DNA from: Formicarius rufipectus
Taxonomy: Eukaryota > Chordata > Aves > Passeriformes > Formicariidae
Assembly: GCA_013399695.1 (NCBI GenBank)
Contig: VXAU01002428.1
Span: 2,257,405 to 2,321,404 of the forward strand
DNA: 64,000 nucleotides
Direction: 5' to 3'
Shown here: in pieces, positions 25,001-38,646 of the stretch
How the letters are laid out: every line of letters starts with the position of its first letter
Numbering within the stretch: position 1 is the stretch's first letter
Notes under the pieces: generated by a model
What the model was told of the DNA's origin: nothing
The model's input: the letters and a program-made list of their open reading frames with translations, nothing else
Databases searched by the model: none
Position numbers and translations under genes: made by a program

Positions 25001-26220
25001 TTTCCCTGAGAAATTTGCTTTTGAAATTATTTGTTCTCTGTCTATGCCTTTGATGGATTTCTGTCTCTCACTGTCATATGCTGAGATAGAGGTAACTTTT
25101 GCATTGGGCATCTGCAATTTTGCATTGGAAATCTGTATACTTTTTCTGTGTAAGCAGGCAAATATATCTCCCTTATGTCTTAATCCTCTGGACATTTATT
25201 TGGCATTGCAATGCTGATGATTGGATTTATTTCTTGTATTCTTTCTGCCTTCTAATAGCATACGTGAGTCGCAAGGGAAGGAGTCTCCAATCTGCTCTTT
25301 GAAACAACTGGCTATTAACCTCATCATGCTGCTGAGCTCTGCCCCCATCTTCTTTGTAGACTCTTTGGCCTCCATCATCAGTGCAGTTTAGGTATTGTAA
25401 AACACAATTATTGAACCACAGAGAGTATGTATCCATGGCTATATGAACTCTGCACCAACAAACTGTTGTGAACTGTATCTCTACAGGTGGTGAGAAAAGT
25501 TTGCTACATTAGGATGTGCCTCATCCTAATGAGAAATTCAGGATTCAGAAAATGATGAACCATAGGAAAGCATGGGTAGCCCCACCCTCTTGTTTTCAAA
25601 AGCTTGGGAATTATTGAAGAACAGTTGTATTTTAGAATGGAAACCCAACACTCCAGCATAAATTCCTTACACCTAGTATACAAATCCAAGGCAGCATTTC
25701 TCTGACTAATCTGTCATCTGATCCTTGGTAGAAGATGGAGATTTGCTTTTGCTGTTTCATTTTGATTCATTGTTTAGCAGCATTACTAAGAGGAAGAATG
25801 GAAAACAGGAAAAGCACATGTAAGAAGCAATTTCAAAAATACACCAAACCATCAAAAGGTACAGTCACTTTCCTCTTAACAGTGAAAAATATTTGGAGAT
25901 GAATACCAGGGGGGAAAAAGCCAAATTCAGTGGGATTAATATCTTCATCAAACAATCTGTTCTGTTTCTGGAAAACTACACTGTTGTTACTACCAGCTAT
26001 CAAACCAAGGTAGGATCCACCTAACATTATATATGTATCTGTGGTGTAGGCATCTCAACTGAAATATCCACAGTCAAACAAGTCATTCCAGGCTTCCTCT
26101 GAATTCACAGAAGGCAAAATAGTCACAGCAAGGCTGTGATTTGTTCCATCCAATATAGGTCTAAAATAGGTCATACAACTCACATCCTGTAAGTGCTTGA
26201 TTCTTCCACTGACTGTAAAG
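22091..26220. other. Non-coding stretch
   Basis: AT-rich, with a T tract at about 23574-23604 and no coding or RNA gene support. The 146-codon frame starting at 24777 is hydrophobic through T-richness and lacks other support. Confidence 0.5.
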
Positions 26221-26244
26221 AGCAACTATCCTAGATATAGGTAT

Positions 26245-26299
26245 CTACACCTAGGTGTAGGTGTCTGGGGATACACAAAATAGGTGTTAGGAAGTGTGA
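26245..26299. promoter_or_regulatory. T-box (Brachyury-type) palindrome with extra half-sites
   Basis: Positions 26245-26260 form a perfect 16-bp palindrome, CTACACCTAGGTGTAG. Its inner 12 bases ACACCTAGGTGT (26247-26258) equal the core of the palindromic Brachyury/T-box site. Further half-sites follow on the same strand: AGGTGTC at 26259-26265, AGGTGTT at 26282-26288 and AAGTGTGA at 26292-26299 (one mismatch to AGGTGTGA). Five half-sites within 55 bases suggest an enhancer bound by T-box factors. Function is inferred from motifs only. Confidence 0.5.
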
Positions 26300-28968
26300 G
26301 TTCAGACTCACAGTCTATTTAAATAAAAGGAGTTTCAGAGGCAGAATCTAGGGGCAAGAAAAGCAATCAAGTATAGGCAAGTGGTGTTAGGACTGGTAAT
26401 TGAAGACATTATCAGGTTGATCATTAGTTAGTCAGAAAAAACACATAAGTTGCAAGGCGTTACAGCTTGTACCGTCTGACCATACTAAATGAATGTGATG
26501 GATGTACTAAAGAGACAGAGGAATAGTGTTACTAAAAGACTACAAAGCAGGCACCTCCCTGATTTAATCCATGCCTTCATAGCTGAAGCCATACTTTTAC
26601 CTTGTGGGTTTGGCAAGAATTAACTGAAGTCTAAATTTGATTTTTTTAGAACAAAATTTTGCAGCTCTACTGAATCCACACAGTGTTTTCAGTTTATTCA
26701 ATGCAAGCTAAACCACCCCAGATCTAGATGGATTTAAAATGTCCTGATGTCAGGGGAAGTACACATTTTGACTTGTGATCGTTAGTTCTCTTGCCATTTA
26801 TTCTCAAAAAGTGCTTATGCTTCTCTGAGGGTGGTGGCACCAGAGAGGTTCTTCTGCAAAGAAGACCAGAGTGCAGCTGTTGATGTGTGTGTTATATGAC
26901 CAAAGAGTTCACCACTGAATTTGGACCAGAGTCTGTAAAAAGAAATGAGTTATTTGTTAGGGAACTGTCCTGTAATTTACTGTCTTACAGGTAATACCAT
27001 ATCAAGATTCTGAAAATATTAGTGCAGCTCTGCTGAATTGTTTTTAAATGCCTTCAGATAATCTGCACACATCATGTAACATACAAGTACAGGGGAGTTT
27101 GACTTTATCTCAAGAGATTTGTTTTTCCCAAAACAGTAGAACTACTCACAACATATTTTATACCCGAAAATAATTAACTCAGTCTTAATTTGTGTTTCAG
27201 CCTAGACTGATGGCTGTTTAGTGTGTGTTCTTCAAAACCACTCAAGGAATCTCATAGTTCCAGAACAGCCTTTTTATTAAGACCAATTTGCCCAAAGTAC
27301 TCTTTTCTTTATGATTTAGCTACTGGTTTAGATAATTTATTTTTATTGACAGTGAAACTGCTCCATTTGGTCGACTTTTTAAAACATTAACTTCTATAAC
27401 TTTCATTTAGAGTGCCAAGGTTTCCTCATTTACACATGAAACCATCCCATTCACCTCTCTGGGAGAAGTTAAGTCAGGAGTGGCATTTGTTGCTCTCAAA
27501 GAGAAAAAAAGGAGAAATGGTAGTACCATTTCATTGGAATTGCCCTTTCTGATTTACAGCTGTCACCACTGAGGACTCAGGGAAGACAGACAAGGGCAAC
27601 TACCCTCAGTGTTATCATCCCAAAACTTCTTACAAAAAATTATTCTTAACAGTCTTTTCCATGATTCATCACTTAACTAAAGCATAACACTGTGAAGCTT
27701 TGGGCGTCTACATTTCTGAATCAAAGATTTCCAGTGGGTAAGATGGAAAAGCAAGGTGTACCGAGGATGTGGGATAAGCACTGGTTCTCTGTTCTCTGTT
27801 TCTCAGCCTCAAAGCTTTAGCTGAAATCCAGAAAATTTGGTCTGACTCTTCAGGGAAGAAGGACAAATAGCTTCAGAAAACAGATTAAGTCTATCAGCTG
27901 TAGATAACAGTGATTTTTAAAATATTTTTCAACATTCTAGTTCTTGAAGCCACTGCAAGCTCTTATTAGCCACAGACTAATGGGCATGAGACAATTAATT
28001 AAGAGTGTCAGAAAGTTCACCTCATCTAATTTGATGACCACTGTGATCTCTGCACATAGCTTTCCCCAGGGGAAAGGCTGTAAATTATTAAAACTGAACA
28101 AAACAGTTGAGTTATGAGGTTTTATAACTAGGAATTAGATTCCTATTTTTCAAGGATGCATTTTTCTTTAGTTAAAAGTTACTGGAAATAATAATTGGGT
28201 TTGTGTTGCTCAGAGCTTCTATCAAGAGAATTGTTTCTTGCAGATAAGGCATCAATTACTTGATGACTTCTGCCCCTTTTAAATGAGCAACAGATATGCA
28301 CTATTAGATGTTGAGTCAGAGGATGCCTTAAAGATATGATCTAGATCCTGTGCACCTGTGCCTAACCCAAATGGAGAAAATAAAAAATAAACCCAAGAAA
28401 AGAATATGCATCGTCATAAATAAGACCGGGATTTAATTCTCTGTTTTATGTCCCTGTAATCTTGATTAATACTGAGTTTGGGGGACTAGACCTACCTACC
28501 TCTTCTTGTGTTTTCTATACTTTTTTTCTATCCTCTATCCGAGAAGGATGCACTGGAAAGGCAGGGCTGGACCTGAAAGTTTGCTCACTGAAATTGCTCA
28601 CTGAAATCAACAGAGCTACAATGCTCTAAGCTGCTAAGGATTTTTTCCTACATCTTATTTATATTTTTTCAGAATGGACATAGTTCATATTAAAGTGTAG
28701 AGGTCATCGTAGCAGTAATCTCTAAGACACAGGCCTGCCTATCTTTCATGATAAAGGAATTACATTCCTTCTGTTGTGATGATAAAAATCTACTATTCCT
28801 GGGAATTCTTGCTGGAACCCAAGTAAATTGAGCATACCTTACTCCATGATAGAAACTGAAAAGATGTGACTGCTGACCTAACCAGTGAAGGAAGTTTCTG
28901 ATATTAATGCAGTTAGATAGCAAAACAGTGTTGCTGTCACTCAGGAGTGGATAGTGTTGGGTGTTTTA
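26300..28968. other. Non-coding stretch with possible regulatory islands
   Basis: No gene is visible. A perfect inverted repeat TTTCCCCAGGGGAAA lies at 28061-28075 within a repeat-free AT-rich part (about 28020-28280) that has the look of a conserved element. A 13-base direct duplication (TTGCTCACTGAAA twice) lies at 28581-28606. Confidence 0.4.
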
Positions 28969-30043
28969 TGCGTAAGGGAGGTTGACCATGGCTAGATGCC
29001 AGGTGCCTACCAAAGCACTATCACTACACTTCCCAGTTGGATAGGGGAGAAAAAAAATAAGAGGAAGGGCTTGTGGGTTGAGATAAGAGTGGGGAGAGAT
29101 CACCTACCAGTTGCTATCATGGGCAAAACAGGCTCAACTTGGGGAAAATAAAACCAAATCTTAAAACACCTTCCCCCTGCTCCTCCCTTCTTCACAGCCT
29201 CAACTTCACACTCAATTTTCTGTCTTCCATCTCAGAGGTAGATGGGAATGGGAAATGGGGGCTATGGTCAGGTCATCCCATGTTGTCTCTGCTACTCCCA
29301 CCTCATTAGGTGGAGGACTCCTCACACTCTTCCCCTGCTCCTGCATGGGGTTCCCTCCCACAGGAGACAGTCCTCCGCAAACTTTTCCAAAGAGAGCCTT
29401 GCTGTGGGCTGCAGTTCTTCATGAGCTTCCTCAGTGTGGTTCTCTTCCATGGCATACAGTCCTTTGGGAACAAGCTGCTCTGACATGTGTCCCCCACAAG
29501 GTCACAGGTCCTGCCATCAAACCTCCAGCATGCACTTCTCTCTCCATGGGTCCACAGGACCTTCCCAGAGCCTGCTCCAGTGTGGGCTTCCTACATGATC
29601 ACAGCCTTCTATGGGCATTCACCTGCTCTGGTGTGGGCTCCTCCCTGGGCTTCAGGTGTATCTCTGCTCTCCCATGGACCTACATGTGCTGCAGGGGCAC
29701 AGCTGCCTCACAAAGGACTTCACCATGGGCTGCAGAGGAATCTCTGCTCTAGTGCCTGGAGCACATCCTCCCACTCCTTTACTGATCTCTGTGTCTGCAG
29801 TGCTGTCTATCACATATTCTCACTCTTCTTTTCTGCTACTGTTGTCCAGGTTTTTTCCTTTCCCTTCTTATGTACATTATCACAGAGGCTTCACCACTGT
29901 GGCTGGTGAGCTCAGCCTTGGTCAGCGGTGGGGCTGTCCTGTAGCTGTCTGGCATTGGCACTATCAGACCTTCTGGCATCTTCTCACACAAGCCACTCCT
30001 GTAGCCTCCCACTATCAAAACGTTGCCATGCAAACCCAATACA
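28969..30043 (-). mobile_element. Solo LTR of an avian endogenous retrovirus (minus strand)
   Basis: Read on the minus strand the element begins at 30043 with TGTATTGGGTTTGCATGGCA and ends near 28969 after a CACCTGGCATC...GGTCAACC block. These are start and end words of an LTR family that I recognise as widespread in bird genomes; I do not assign a family name. Inside it are a decayed TATA-like TACATAAG (29867-29874 read on plus) and a series of degenerate roughly 40-50 base units with the word CTGCTC(C/T)(A/G)GTGTGGGCT (about 29330-29760). The usual AATAAA block seems deleted near 29143. No gag, pol or env sequence is attached, so it is a solo LTR. The 165- and 140-codon plus-strand frames are antisense artefacts. 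No clear target duplication is seen. Confidence 0.75.
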
Positions 30044-33000
30044 ATGTGCTGATAAAAAAAATAAATTACAGGTTTGTTCCTGTTTCTGTGGTCATGAAAA
30101 ATGCATAGATCCAGTATGGGGGTACCAAAAGATTGCTACAGTGTATATTGTAAAAAAATGAAATAGTTTCCAGTAGGCAGAGGTCAGCTCTGTGACAAGA
30201 TTCAGTCCAGTCTACTGTTTGTGCCTTGTTTTTCCTGGAGCCAACCAAACATACAGAGGGAAAAAGTATTGTTCCAGGCTCAGAGATTGGGTACCTCTCA
30301 GCTTGCTTCCTGCTATCTTCTTTCTCAGGGACCTCAAACTGTCTGACTGCACTAACAAGACACAGATATGTTAAGTGACCAAAGTGGAAGTGTTCCCTTA
30401 TTCATGTGGTTGACTGTGGAGCTATGCCAAGTTGTTTGTTGGAGCTGTATGACATGGTCCTCGAGTGTTGGGAAAGCGCAGAATCAGGAGCACTGGACAA
30501 AAATTTCTGCTTCTTTGATGGAAGAGAGAGGTGCGGCCTGCTGGGGTCAAAATGCTGGATAATATTGGTGCAAAGAAGTAGTTCCCAGGCACTGACTTGC
30601 AGGAAGCATCGTGCCCTATAACTGGGATTAAGAGCAAAGTATAAATTGCCTGCAGCACATCACCTACTCAGCAGCTTTGCCCACAGCCAAGTCACAGGTC
30701 TTTGGCTTAACTAGTAACTATTGAGCCCCTTTTGAATAGGCTGTGAATAAAATTTATTAAATTATCAAATGTCAAACAAATATTTATTTATTTTTAGGCT
30801 CCTGAGTGAACTTTCTCTTTTTATTGATATTACTTCACATTACTAAATGCCTGAAATATTTCCAGTTTCAATTATGCAGTAGAACATTTCTTTGTTGTTT
30901 GTTTGAGTTTTATGATCTGGATAACATTTAGTTGTAGTGAATGTCTGCCATTTCTATTCATTATTTACTGTTTATATTAGAACAGGAGGATAGAGAACTG
31001 GACAGCTAATATATCTGATGAATTTGCCAGAAGTGCAAGTACAAAGCCTCTAGGCAATTGTTGAGGGCTTCTCCAAGTCAACACTGCCAGGAGTGAAGTC
31101 AGGATCCCTGAGTGCACAGTGTGAGCTGCCATGCATGGACCCACACTGCTGAGCAAGGAGGTGAAAGCCCCAGCATCAGGGTGGCCACGGGCAAGGTGAA
31201 GGAAAAGTGGGTCTAAAACAATTCAGGGCTTTCTAGCTAAAACATACTTTGAGAAATAGAGTCAGAAATGTTGGTTTGCCCTGCAGGGCAATCCTAAGGG
31301 ATAGCCATGGAAAAGAGACTTGGACAACACAGCATAGGTAGAATGGTTTGCCTGGCACGAGCCTCTATTTGGCGCTAAAAGTGGGAATAAAATGTAGCTC
31401 CTCATATTCCCAGCTCAACACTGTGACTACTCAGTGACACTCTGTCCTATCTGCTTAGCTTTCCAAAAGGGCTGTGCTCACCCTGCCATCCCCAACCCCC
31501 AATGAAGTAGCAAGCCACCTACGATATTTTTTCTGCCCTAGTTTCTTAAAAAAAAAATAAATTAAAAAATATCACAACACCGCCAACCACTTTGCACAGC
31601 AGTCTCAGTCGTCTTTCACTATCCTGGTCCATCCATCCTGTTATTTAAGTTCTCCCTGAAAAAAATCCCACCACTTTCTTCCACAGTGCCCACACAAAGT
31701 GAGTCAATGTTCTTTTCCATTCATCTCAGAGACCAGGATGGCATCCAACATATTTTCTCATAAAAAGAGACAAGAAGGAAGAAGCCTGGGTAAAACCACA
31801 AGGACATTCATACAAATCAGCTGAATAGTTGCACAACTGTGTTTCTACAACCTTTAATCTTCCTCATTCACACCCTCCCTACTGTCAAACATACCATGTG
31901 GATCTAGGTGGATAACTATTAACTTTGTGCATAACAGAATATTAAAAACAAAATAGTAGCAACTTTTCCCCCCATGTGATTGTGCTTTTCTTCCTGAGAT
32001 GGATTACCCAGTTAGATATTTTGAGTAAGAAGGTTCCTTAATCCACTCCTATAGAAGTCTGAGTGGTGGTTTCATCTCTGCACAGCTATCTGAGTACAGA
32101 CCTCGTGGACTCAGCAACATAAAGGCTTAACTTCTGTGATACAGATATTGTTTCCTTCTGTACTGGGCTTAGATTCACCCTTGTTATCTCTGAGGCTTTT
32201 TTAACTTGGTCATAGTAAGTGACCAAGGGTTCAGGTAGAGGAACACTGTAGTCCACTGCCATAGCCAAGGGCATTTGGTGCCCTTAACTGGTTTGGGGCA
32301 AGGTCTAATGGATGAGGAGTGGCAAATTGCATCAGGTTTGAAAGGTCACATAAGATATGCTTAAGAGTTTTTCTGGATTTTTCCTAGATTTCACTTGGAA
32401 TTAACATGGGGCACTTTATATCCTCTTGCTGAGGTCAGTGATGGCAGGTTAGCCTGCCAAGACAGTGACACTGCTTTGGATTTTGTCTGATGCTGGGATA
32501 CTCAGTCAGTGACCTGTCAACCAGCTACAGGCTATCCGAACATGTCAGGCCTTCAGCCTCCTTCTAGCAGTGGCTTGGGATAGCACGGTGTGTGCTTTGG
32601 GCAGGGTGAACAGCTTGGCTGCTGACAGCACCTTGCAGCATCAGGGTAACAAGGGTAGAGCAAAAAGACTTCTGCTACCTCTGGAAAAGCCCCATTGCTC
32701 TGCTGAGAGCACTGATCAGTATTGACACAATAGCCAAGTATCTTTGGATGTGAAGAAGGATTCTCCGTGCACAGGTTCACCATACTTTTATACTAGTACA
32801 TGACTGAGGTCCAATTACTGCCCTCAGATGCAGATTTTTGAGTGGTTGTACTGGTAACTGGCCAGGTGGGACAGTAAAGACAAGGTTTTATCGTACAGGT
32901 CTTTCCTTTCCTCTAAGGATCCAACTTTAAATACCATTAAGCCAAGCAAAGGTTATAGAGCTGCTTTACTTTAATCACAACAGTTATTGAGATAGTATAA

Positions 33001-34487
33001 CAGAGCAAATGATACGGGAAAGACTTTCACACGTATCACCTGCAGTCTCTTTTCCTAAACTATCAAACAGTAGTAATGAAAAGGAGCAGACAGGTTTTTG
33101 TTTTTTCTATATGAAGCATATAAAAAAGTGTGGGCGACTCACAGTCCTGCATGCCATCATCTTTTGTCAGGAGCTACACACAGGTCAGGAGGAGAACAAA
33201 CAAGGTATTTCTGGATGTTGCATGTCAGTGAGTTTCAGACCTCCACCAGACATTAACAGCCCTGGTGCATCCTCATGGGGTTTCTGAAAGGTAGAAGCAA
33301 TGTGTTATCTCTGCATTTACAGCTAAGATGTCAGGATTCTAAGCAGCTGTGTTCTTTGTGCTCCTTTCTTCAGGAAATCAGAAGAAGAAGCAGGACTTGC
33401 ACCCCTGACTTTGAAACATGGCACAGGAAGACTGAGGGAGAGCCTCTGTGAGCCCCGTGAGTGATGCCCCATGGTTGGCAGCAGGATGCTGGGGTGGGGG
33501 AGCTCCTCTGTGGAGTGTGACCCAGCTAATGCCATGGCTTCATGGTGGCAGCACCCACGGGCAGGACAGCCTGCACGGGGCATTGGGTATCAACAGAGCT
33601 TAACCTTAACCTAGGCTGCTCTAGGTCCTGGTGGGGGAAAGGTGTCTGTGCTTTGTCTGGCACAAGCAGGGAGCTTGGTAGGCACAGCTTGGCATGCTGC
33701 AGATTTCTTACCCCCTCTGAACAAAACTGTCCAACTGAGCAGCATTTCTGAAGAAAACCCCCACCAAAATGAAACAAAAACCCCACACCCACAGACCCAA
33801 CAAACTTTATACTGTCTAAAATTTATAAATTTTAGGAATCCAACTTGTTTTTTAAAATACGTTCAGATAAACAAGAATGGCAAGGTAAACATGGAGAAGT
33901 GAAAGCAGGCTGTTTCTCATCAAGTTTGTTCCAAAACCTTGCATTTAGCTAAATTATGGAAAACCCTGACATGAAGATCTGTAGAAAGCCCCTGTGAAGG
34001 TATTACATTGAGTTTCTGAATAATTATGATTGGTAATAAATTTTTGACTTCCCTGAAATCAGGTTAAACTGCACAACCGATTTCAATGTGGCTGGGTTTT
34101 GATTCATAGTCTGTAGGACAGCATTGGTTTTGACAGACATAACTTTTCTGGTATTCCAAGAACAGTGTTATTGTTGAGGGTTTTCACAATTCGGAATAAC
34201 ATAATGCCAATTGCATTCCAAAATCAAAAGGGAAGTTTAAAGCTGAAAACAATTTGCTATTTTTAAATCAAGTACACTCACCACTTGCCTCCGTACTAAG
34301 TCACAAAGATGAAATAAATGTGAACCATTCTTCTGCTGTCAACAATTAGAACAACTGTATCTGAGTATGCTTAAAGTTATACCAGCACACAAGATATGCT
34401 CATAAAAACAGAATCAGGGCCACTGAATGCAAAAATGTTATGCTAACTGATCATTTTTGAAATAAGAACATGCTGCTGGATTTTCAG
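30044..34487. other. Non-coding stretch
   Basis: No gene or RNA gene is recognised. Part of it, around 31040-31520 and 32400-32760, is less AT-rich and could include unrecognised old repeats. Confidence 0.45.
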
Positions 34488-34677
34488 AGACAACATGCAT
34501 GTGCTAAAGGAATCGATGTGCCACTGCTCTGTGATGCTCACTCCCATGTTGAGGGCCCGGTGCGACATTTCTGAAGTCTGTTTTAAGGATGAAGTTTTGT
34601 GGATGTCTTTAACTGAGATGGAAGGAAGATTTCAACCTCTCCAGGAAGAGACTTCAGGAGTGATCACCAATGAAAAG
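34488..34677 (+). other. Candidate internal exon (190 nt)
   Basis: The segment is framed by complete splice signals: a branch-point-like TGCTAAC at 34441-34447, the acceptor GGATTTTCAG ending at 34487, and the donor AAAAG/GTGAGA with GT at 34678-34679. The frame from ATG 34495 (starting MHVLKESMCHCSV) is open through the exon and beyond. The distance from branch point to acceptor (about 41 bases) is in the normal range, but the pyrimidine tract is weak. I do not recognise the peptide and codon use is not strongly biased. It could be a non-coding RNA exon or coincidence. Confidence 0.25.
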
Positions 34678-37600
34678 GTGAGAAAGCTCCCTGTACATTG
34701 TCTCCAGCCCTCCAGCAAGCCAGGGAAGAAAAGGTTTGAGTTTGCTATTGAACAGGTCAGAGTTTTAGCTCCTCTGAACTGCCAACTGGTTTCATTGGGT
34801 AACCCACTGGAGCCTTCTGACTCTCTAAGCTTTGCACTGGATCTGTGCATTGTTATAGCATTGAAGTGTGAGTGAATCACAGGGAAATGATAGGCCACAA
34901 CTTGAAAACAGAAGGAAGGAGTCCTGCCAAACAGGAATATTTGGCTGCAGACATGAGCTTTCCCCAGTCTCCAGCCCATTCATTTCTGCAGAACAGCTCT
35001 ACAAAAGCGTCAACATAAATTTGACATTGTTATGGAAAACCACCTCTAGGTGGAAGTGTTAACCCTTCATACAGAGACGAGATCATAAATACCTATGAGG
35101 TAGAAGTGATAGAAATGGTTTTTGTAAAACTGCTTCCTCCAGTATTTTGATCTTGAAACTGTAATTAGATTAGCTGCCTTGAGATTTATATACCTGAGGG
35201 CAGGTTGCAAAGCTCACTTGGAGCCAGGAATTTGTTCCTCTCTTGGCGCAGATCCCCTGATTATGGTTCAAAAAAGTGCTTCAAAGGTGCTGGACGTTGG
35301 CCTTTGTGAATGCAGCAGCAAAGGTGCGTTCTTGAATTTAAACATGTGCTTACTGGTAGTCTCCAGACTCTGTGCTTGCTGTCTTGACTGTATTTTTATT
35401 GACACTGTGGCCTAAATCTATGGTTCTCAGCTTATGCAGTATAACAGAAAGTTTTAATTTTAATTGGACAGAACAAGAACATGGCTGCTGCTTCCCTTTC
35501 CTGCTTTTGAGAACAAATTGTGACCTCTATTTGAGGAAGTCATTCAAAAGGTGAGTCCTGTACTTCAAGTGCTATGGATTGTAAGTGATATGTTAGACTA
35601 GGTACTGTCTCTATTCTGGCCCTGTAGAGTGAAGATGTGAATCAGAAGGGATCAGAAACCATCCTCAGAATAATTTCTGCACAGACATGAGAGTAAGATG
35701 GACTGTTTAGTTCACTTTTCCAGGTGATCATGAAACTTCCTTCTTAGTCACTGTCTAAACTCTTCGTTAGATTATTATGAGGGAAATTGTCTAAAGGCAC
35801 CAAAATGCTGACCTCACTGAATAATGACAAGAGTAAGAAACTCCACCTGCCCCTTGCACTCTTCAGACTTTAATAAGGATATATCATTATTCTTTCAGAG
35901 ATGTTTCATCTTCTTTATTTACCTTTCTCTTTCTGTTTTATACTGCAACTTGATGAGGGCATCTGTTGAGTTAGACCAATACTTTCATAAATAGCTAAAT
36001 GACACAGGAGTATAGCTCAGCTCTATTTTTCTGCAGGTATGTTTTATTTACTGTTAAAACCATTATTTATATTGCCTGCACATCTTTCACTGACCATTTG
36101 TCATGCAGGAAAGAGTCTGGAAGAGAGGTGGGTACATCTCTGGTACATGCTGGTACAACCTGGGGCTCTGTGGTCACAGCTACAGGAACAGTGGTTCAAC
36201 CGCGCATTCTACCTGAGTGAATTTGTGAGTGTCTCCCACCCATCTGATGATGGCCATAAATGCTGTGCTACTATAACTGCAAGTACTCAAGGTGCAGCCT
36301 TAGTGATAACAACTGGTAACTCTGTTCCTCACTGCCTGCAGCAGTCCTTTGAATTTGAGAGAGACGTTGAGCTGAGCGCAGGGTGTCAATAATAAAACTT
36401 TGGATCTGAATTAATGCCCAGCTAGAAAAGTTTGTGTCTCTAGGAAGGGCTTAGCCATTTGTGCAGCACTTAGACAGTGTTTCCACCAGCATAGTTACTC
36501 CTCACTATCATCCACTGAGGGACTGTTTAGGTTTCTCATCATCACCATCAGGTCATGCCTTAATACAAGTTTTCTGGGTGCCATGGGATTGTGTCCTGTA
36601 AAGGTATTTTTTTGTGTGTGAACAATCAAGTCAATGAGAGAATTGATTTCCATCCACACTGGAATGAGGCATTAATTAATTCAGGCATGAAGCAGTATAA
36701 GTCATTTGTTTTTCAGAGGGAGGTGTCTAAAGGAGGAAGACAGAGAGCTAACCCAGCAAGCAGATGCTGTCAGGGACTGGACAGCTTTCCAAAGGAACAC
36801 AGTAATTCCTAGGCATGAAATAAATATTTTGTAGCCCATTCGGAAGGAAGGAGATATCAAATGTTTTTGTTTTTTGTATCTTTATCCTTATGTATACATA
36901 ACTAAGTGTATATCTTTCACTATGTCTCTGTCTCTCAATTTATACAAGCATTAAGTTAATTTTCTTATTCAAAATGAATTCAGATCCGTGACAAAGACTC
37001 AGTCGATTCACGAACACCTTCAGACTTTCTTTGATGATGCACCTAGCTGTGATGGTTTGTGGGGCAGGGAAACTGTATTACTTGGCTGGGCTCAACTCAT
37101 TTTACCAGAAGACACCAGGCAGGTTGACTTAGTGGACTCCACATGCCAGCTTGTCCTAGTGCACTTCTCACTGGGATTGATCACTGGTCTGTTAGACCCA
37201 AACGTGAGCACCTTATGAAAGACTGGAACTGGGAAATTATTTTTATCACCCCCACTGTATGGGAAACTGACAATGTTACTTGACACAGTAATTTTGAAGT
37301 AAAGAACTAGATGACCAGCAAGAAAATAAAATTCTTCTTAATAATGGGTTGTGAATGTAACCTTTCCTTCAAGCTGCAGTGGCACAAGCCTTTGTGCTAT
37401 GTTTTATACAAAATGTATCATTTTCTCATAATTTCTTCAAGTATCAAGAACAAGGAAATGGCTTTTTGTTCACAGAATAGCTCACTGATTGATTATGTGT
37501 TCATACAGGGTCAAAGTCTCATCTTATTTATACCACTGTAAAGTGCATGATTCGCCACAATATTTATAGAGAAAGATCTCTTTACTGTTAATCTTTGTTA

Positions 37601-38646
37601 CCATTTAAATATTTGGACTAGCTTCTTGGAGTTAGCCTGGAAATTCAAACCTTGCATTCTGCCTTTATTTGTCTGGTTGTCTAAATGATCGAGAAAGAAG
37701 CTCAAAGATGCAGTTGCACACTTGGATTTGTGCTTTGAATTCCAGCACCTTTTTGCACCCTTTCTTTATTAGGGAAAAAAAACCTAAATGGCAGAGCATT
37801 GTATCCTCCAAGCATTTCATTCCACCCACACAGTTCTTTTTCTTTAAAACAGTGGCTTATTCCCAACTGGAAAGGCAGCAGTCTAGCTAGAAGACAGGTT
37901 ATGTTCAAGAGAGAAAGGAAGGAGGTAGTTGAATCATAGCGATTTAGCTCTGGCTGTGTGGATGCAAATCCAGCCACTGGTTGCTGCTATCACAAGCATA
38001 GTATGATTTTGGATACAGAAGATGGCATATTGTTCTGGGTAATGAAGGCTAGAGGTCAGAGTAGGCTATGGATCTGCCTTTATTGCTTGTACTCCAGCAG
38101 GTGCAATATTCAGTGCCTCTGTTCTGTGCACAGCCAGCTCTAGCATTACTAATGAAATGTCAAATCGTATTTTTATTTACTTCCTTTCTTCATCACCTGC
38201 AAATAGCCACACTGACAACACCCAAAACGATCATTTGTGGGTTTCTAAGCATGCCATCAGTAAAAGACAGTCATTGGGAAAGAACTCTGTTTTCTGGAAA
38301 TAAACTAAACAGGTTCATTTGAGGCTTTTCATAAAACAAATGTTGCAACAAAATTAATTTGTCCAGCAGCAATCATCATCTTTTCTACATGTTGATGCTG
38401 TTTCTTCTGGAAAAAACCAGGATTTCTGGGTGTTTGAAAATATCCTCTGGTGCATTTGGCACTCACAAAGAGATGAAAAGGCACACATCTGAGTGTGTCA
38501 TGTTAGCATGCTTCACTGTCCTGCGTGTCCATGTCATGCAGGCTGGTTTTGGTCACAGATCAGTTGTTAGTGTTTTCCCATGAGTAGGTACTTATACGTG
38601 CTGTCTTGTGAAGAGCTTTGCTGCAACAGACAGAAGGATGGCTCTC
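34678..38646. other. Non-coding stretch
   Basis: AT-rich sequence without gene-like signals that I can support. The 117-codon frame at 36039 lacks splice or family evidence. Confidence 0.5.

Noticed and set aside
24777..25217. 146-codon hydrophobic frame
   Set aside because: Hydrophobicity follows from T-richness. There is no start context, splice framework or family resemblance.
29255..30108. 165- and 140-codon plus-strand frames
   Set aside because: They run antisense through the LTR and through its repeated units.
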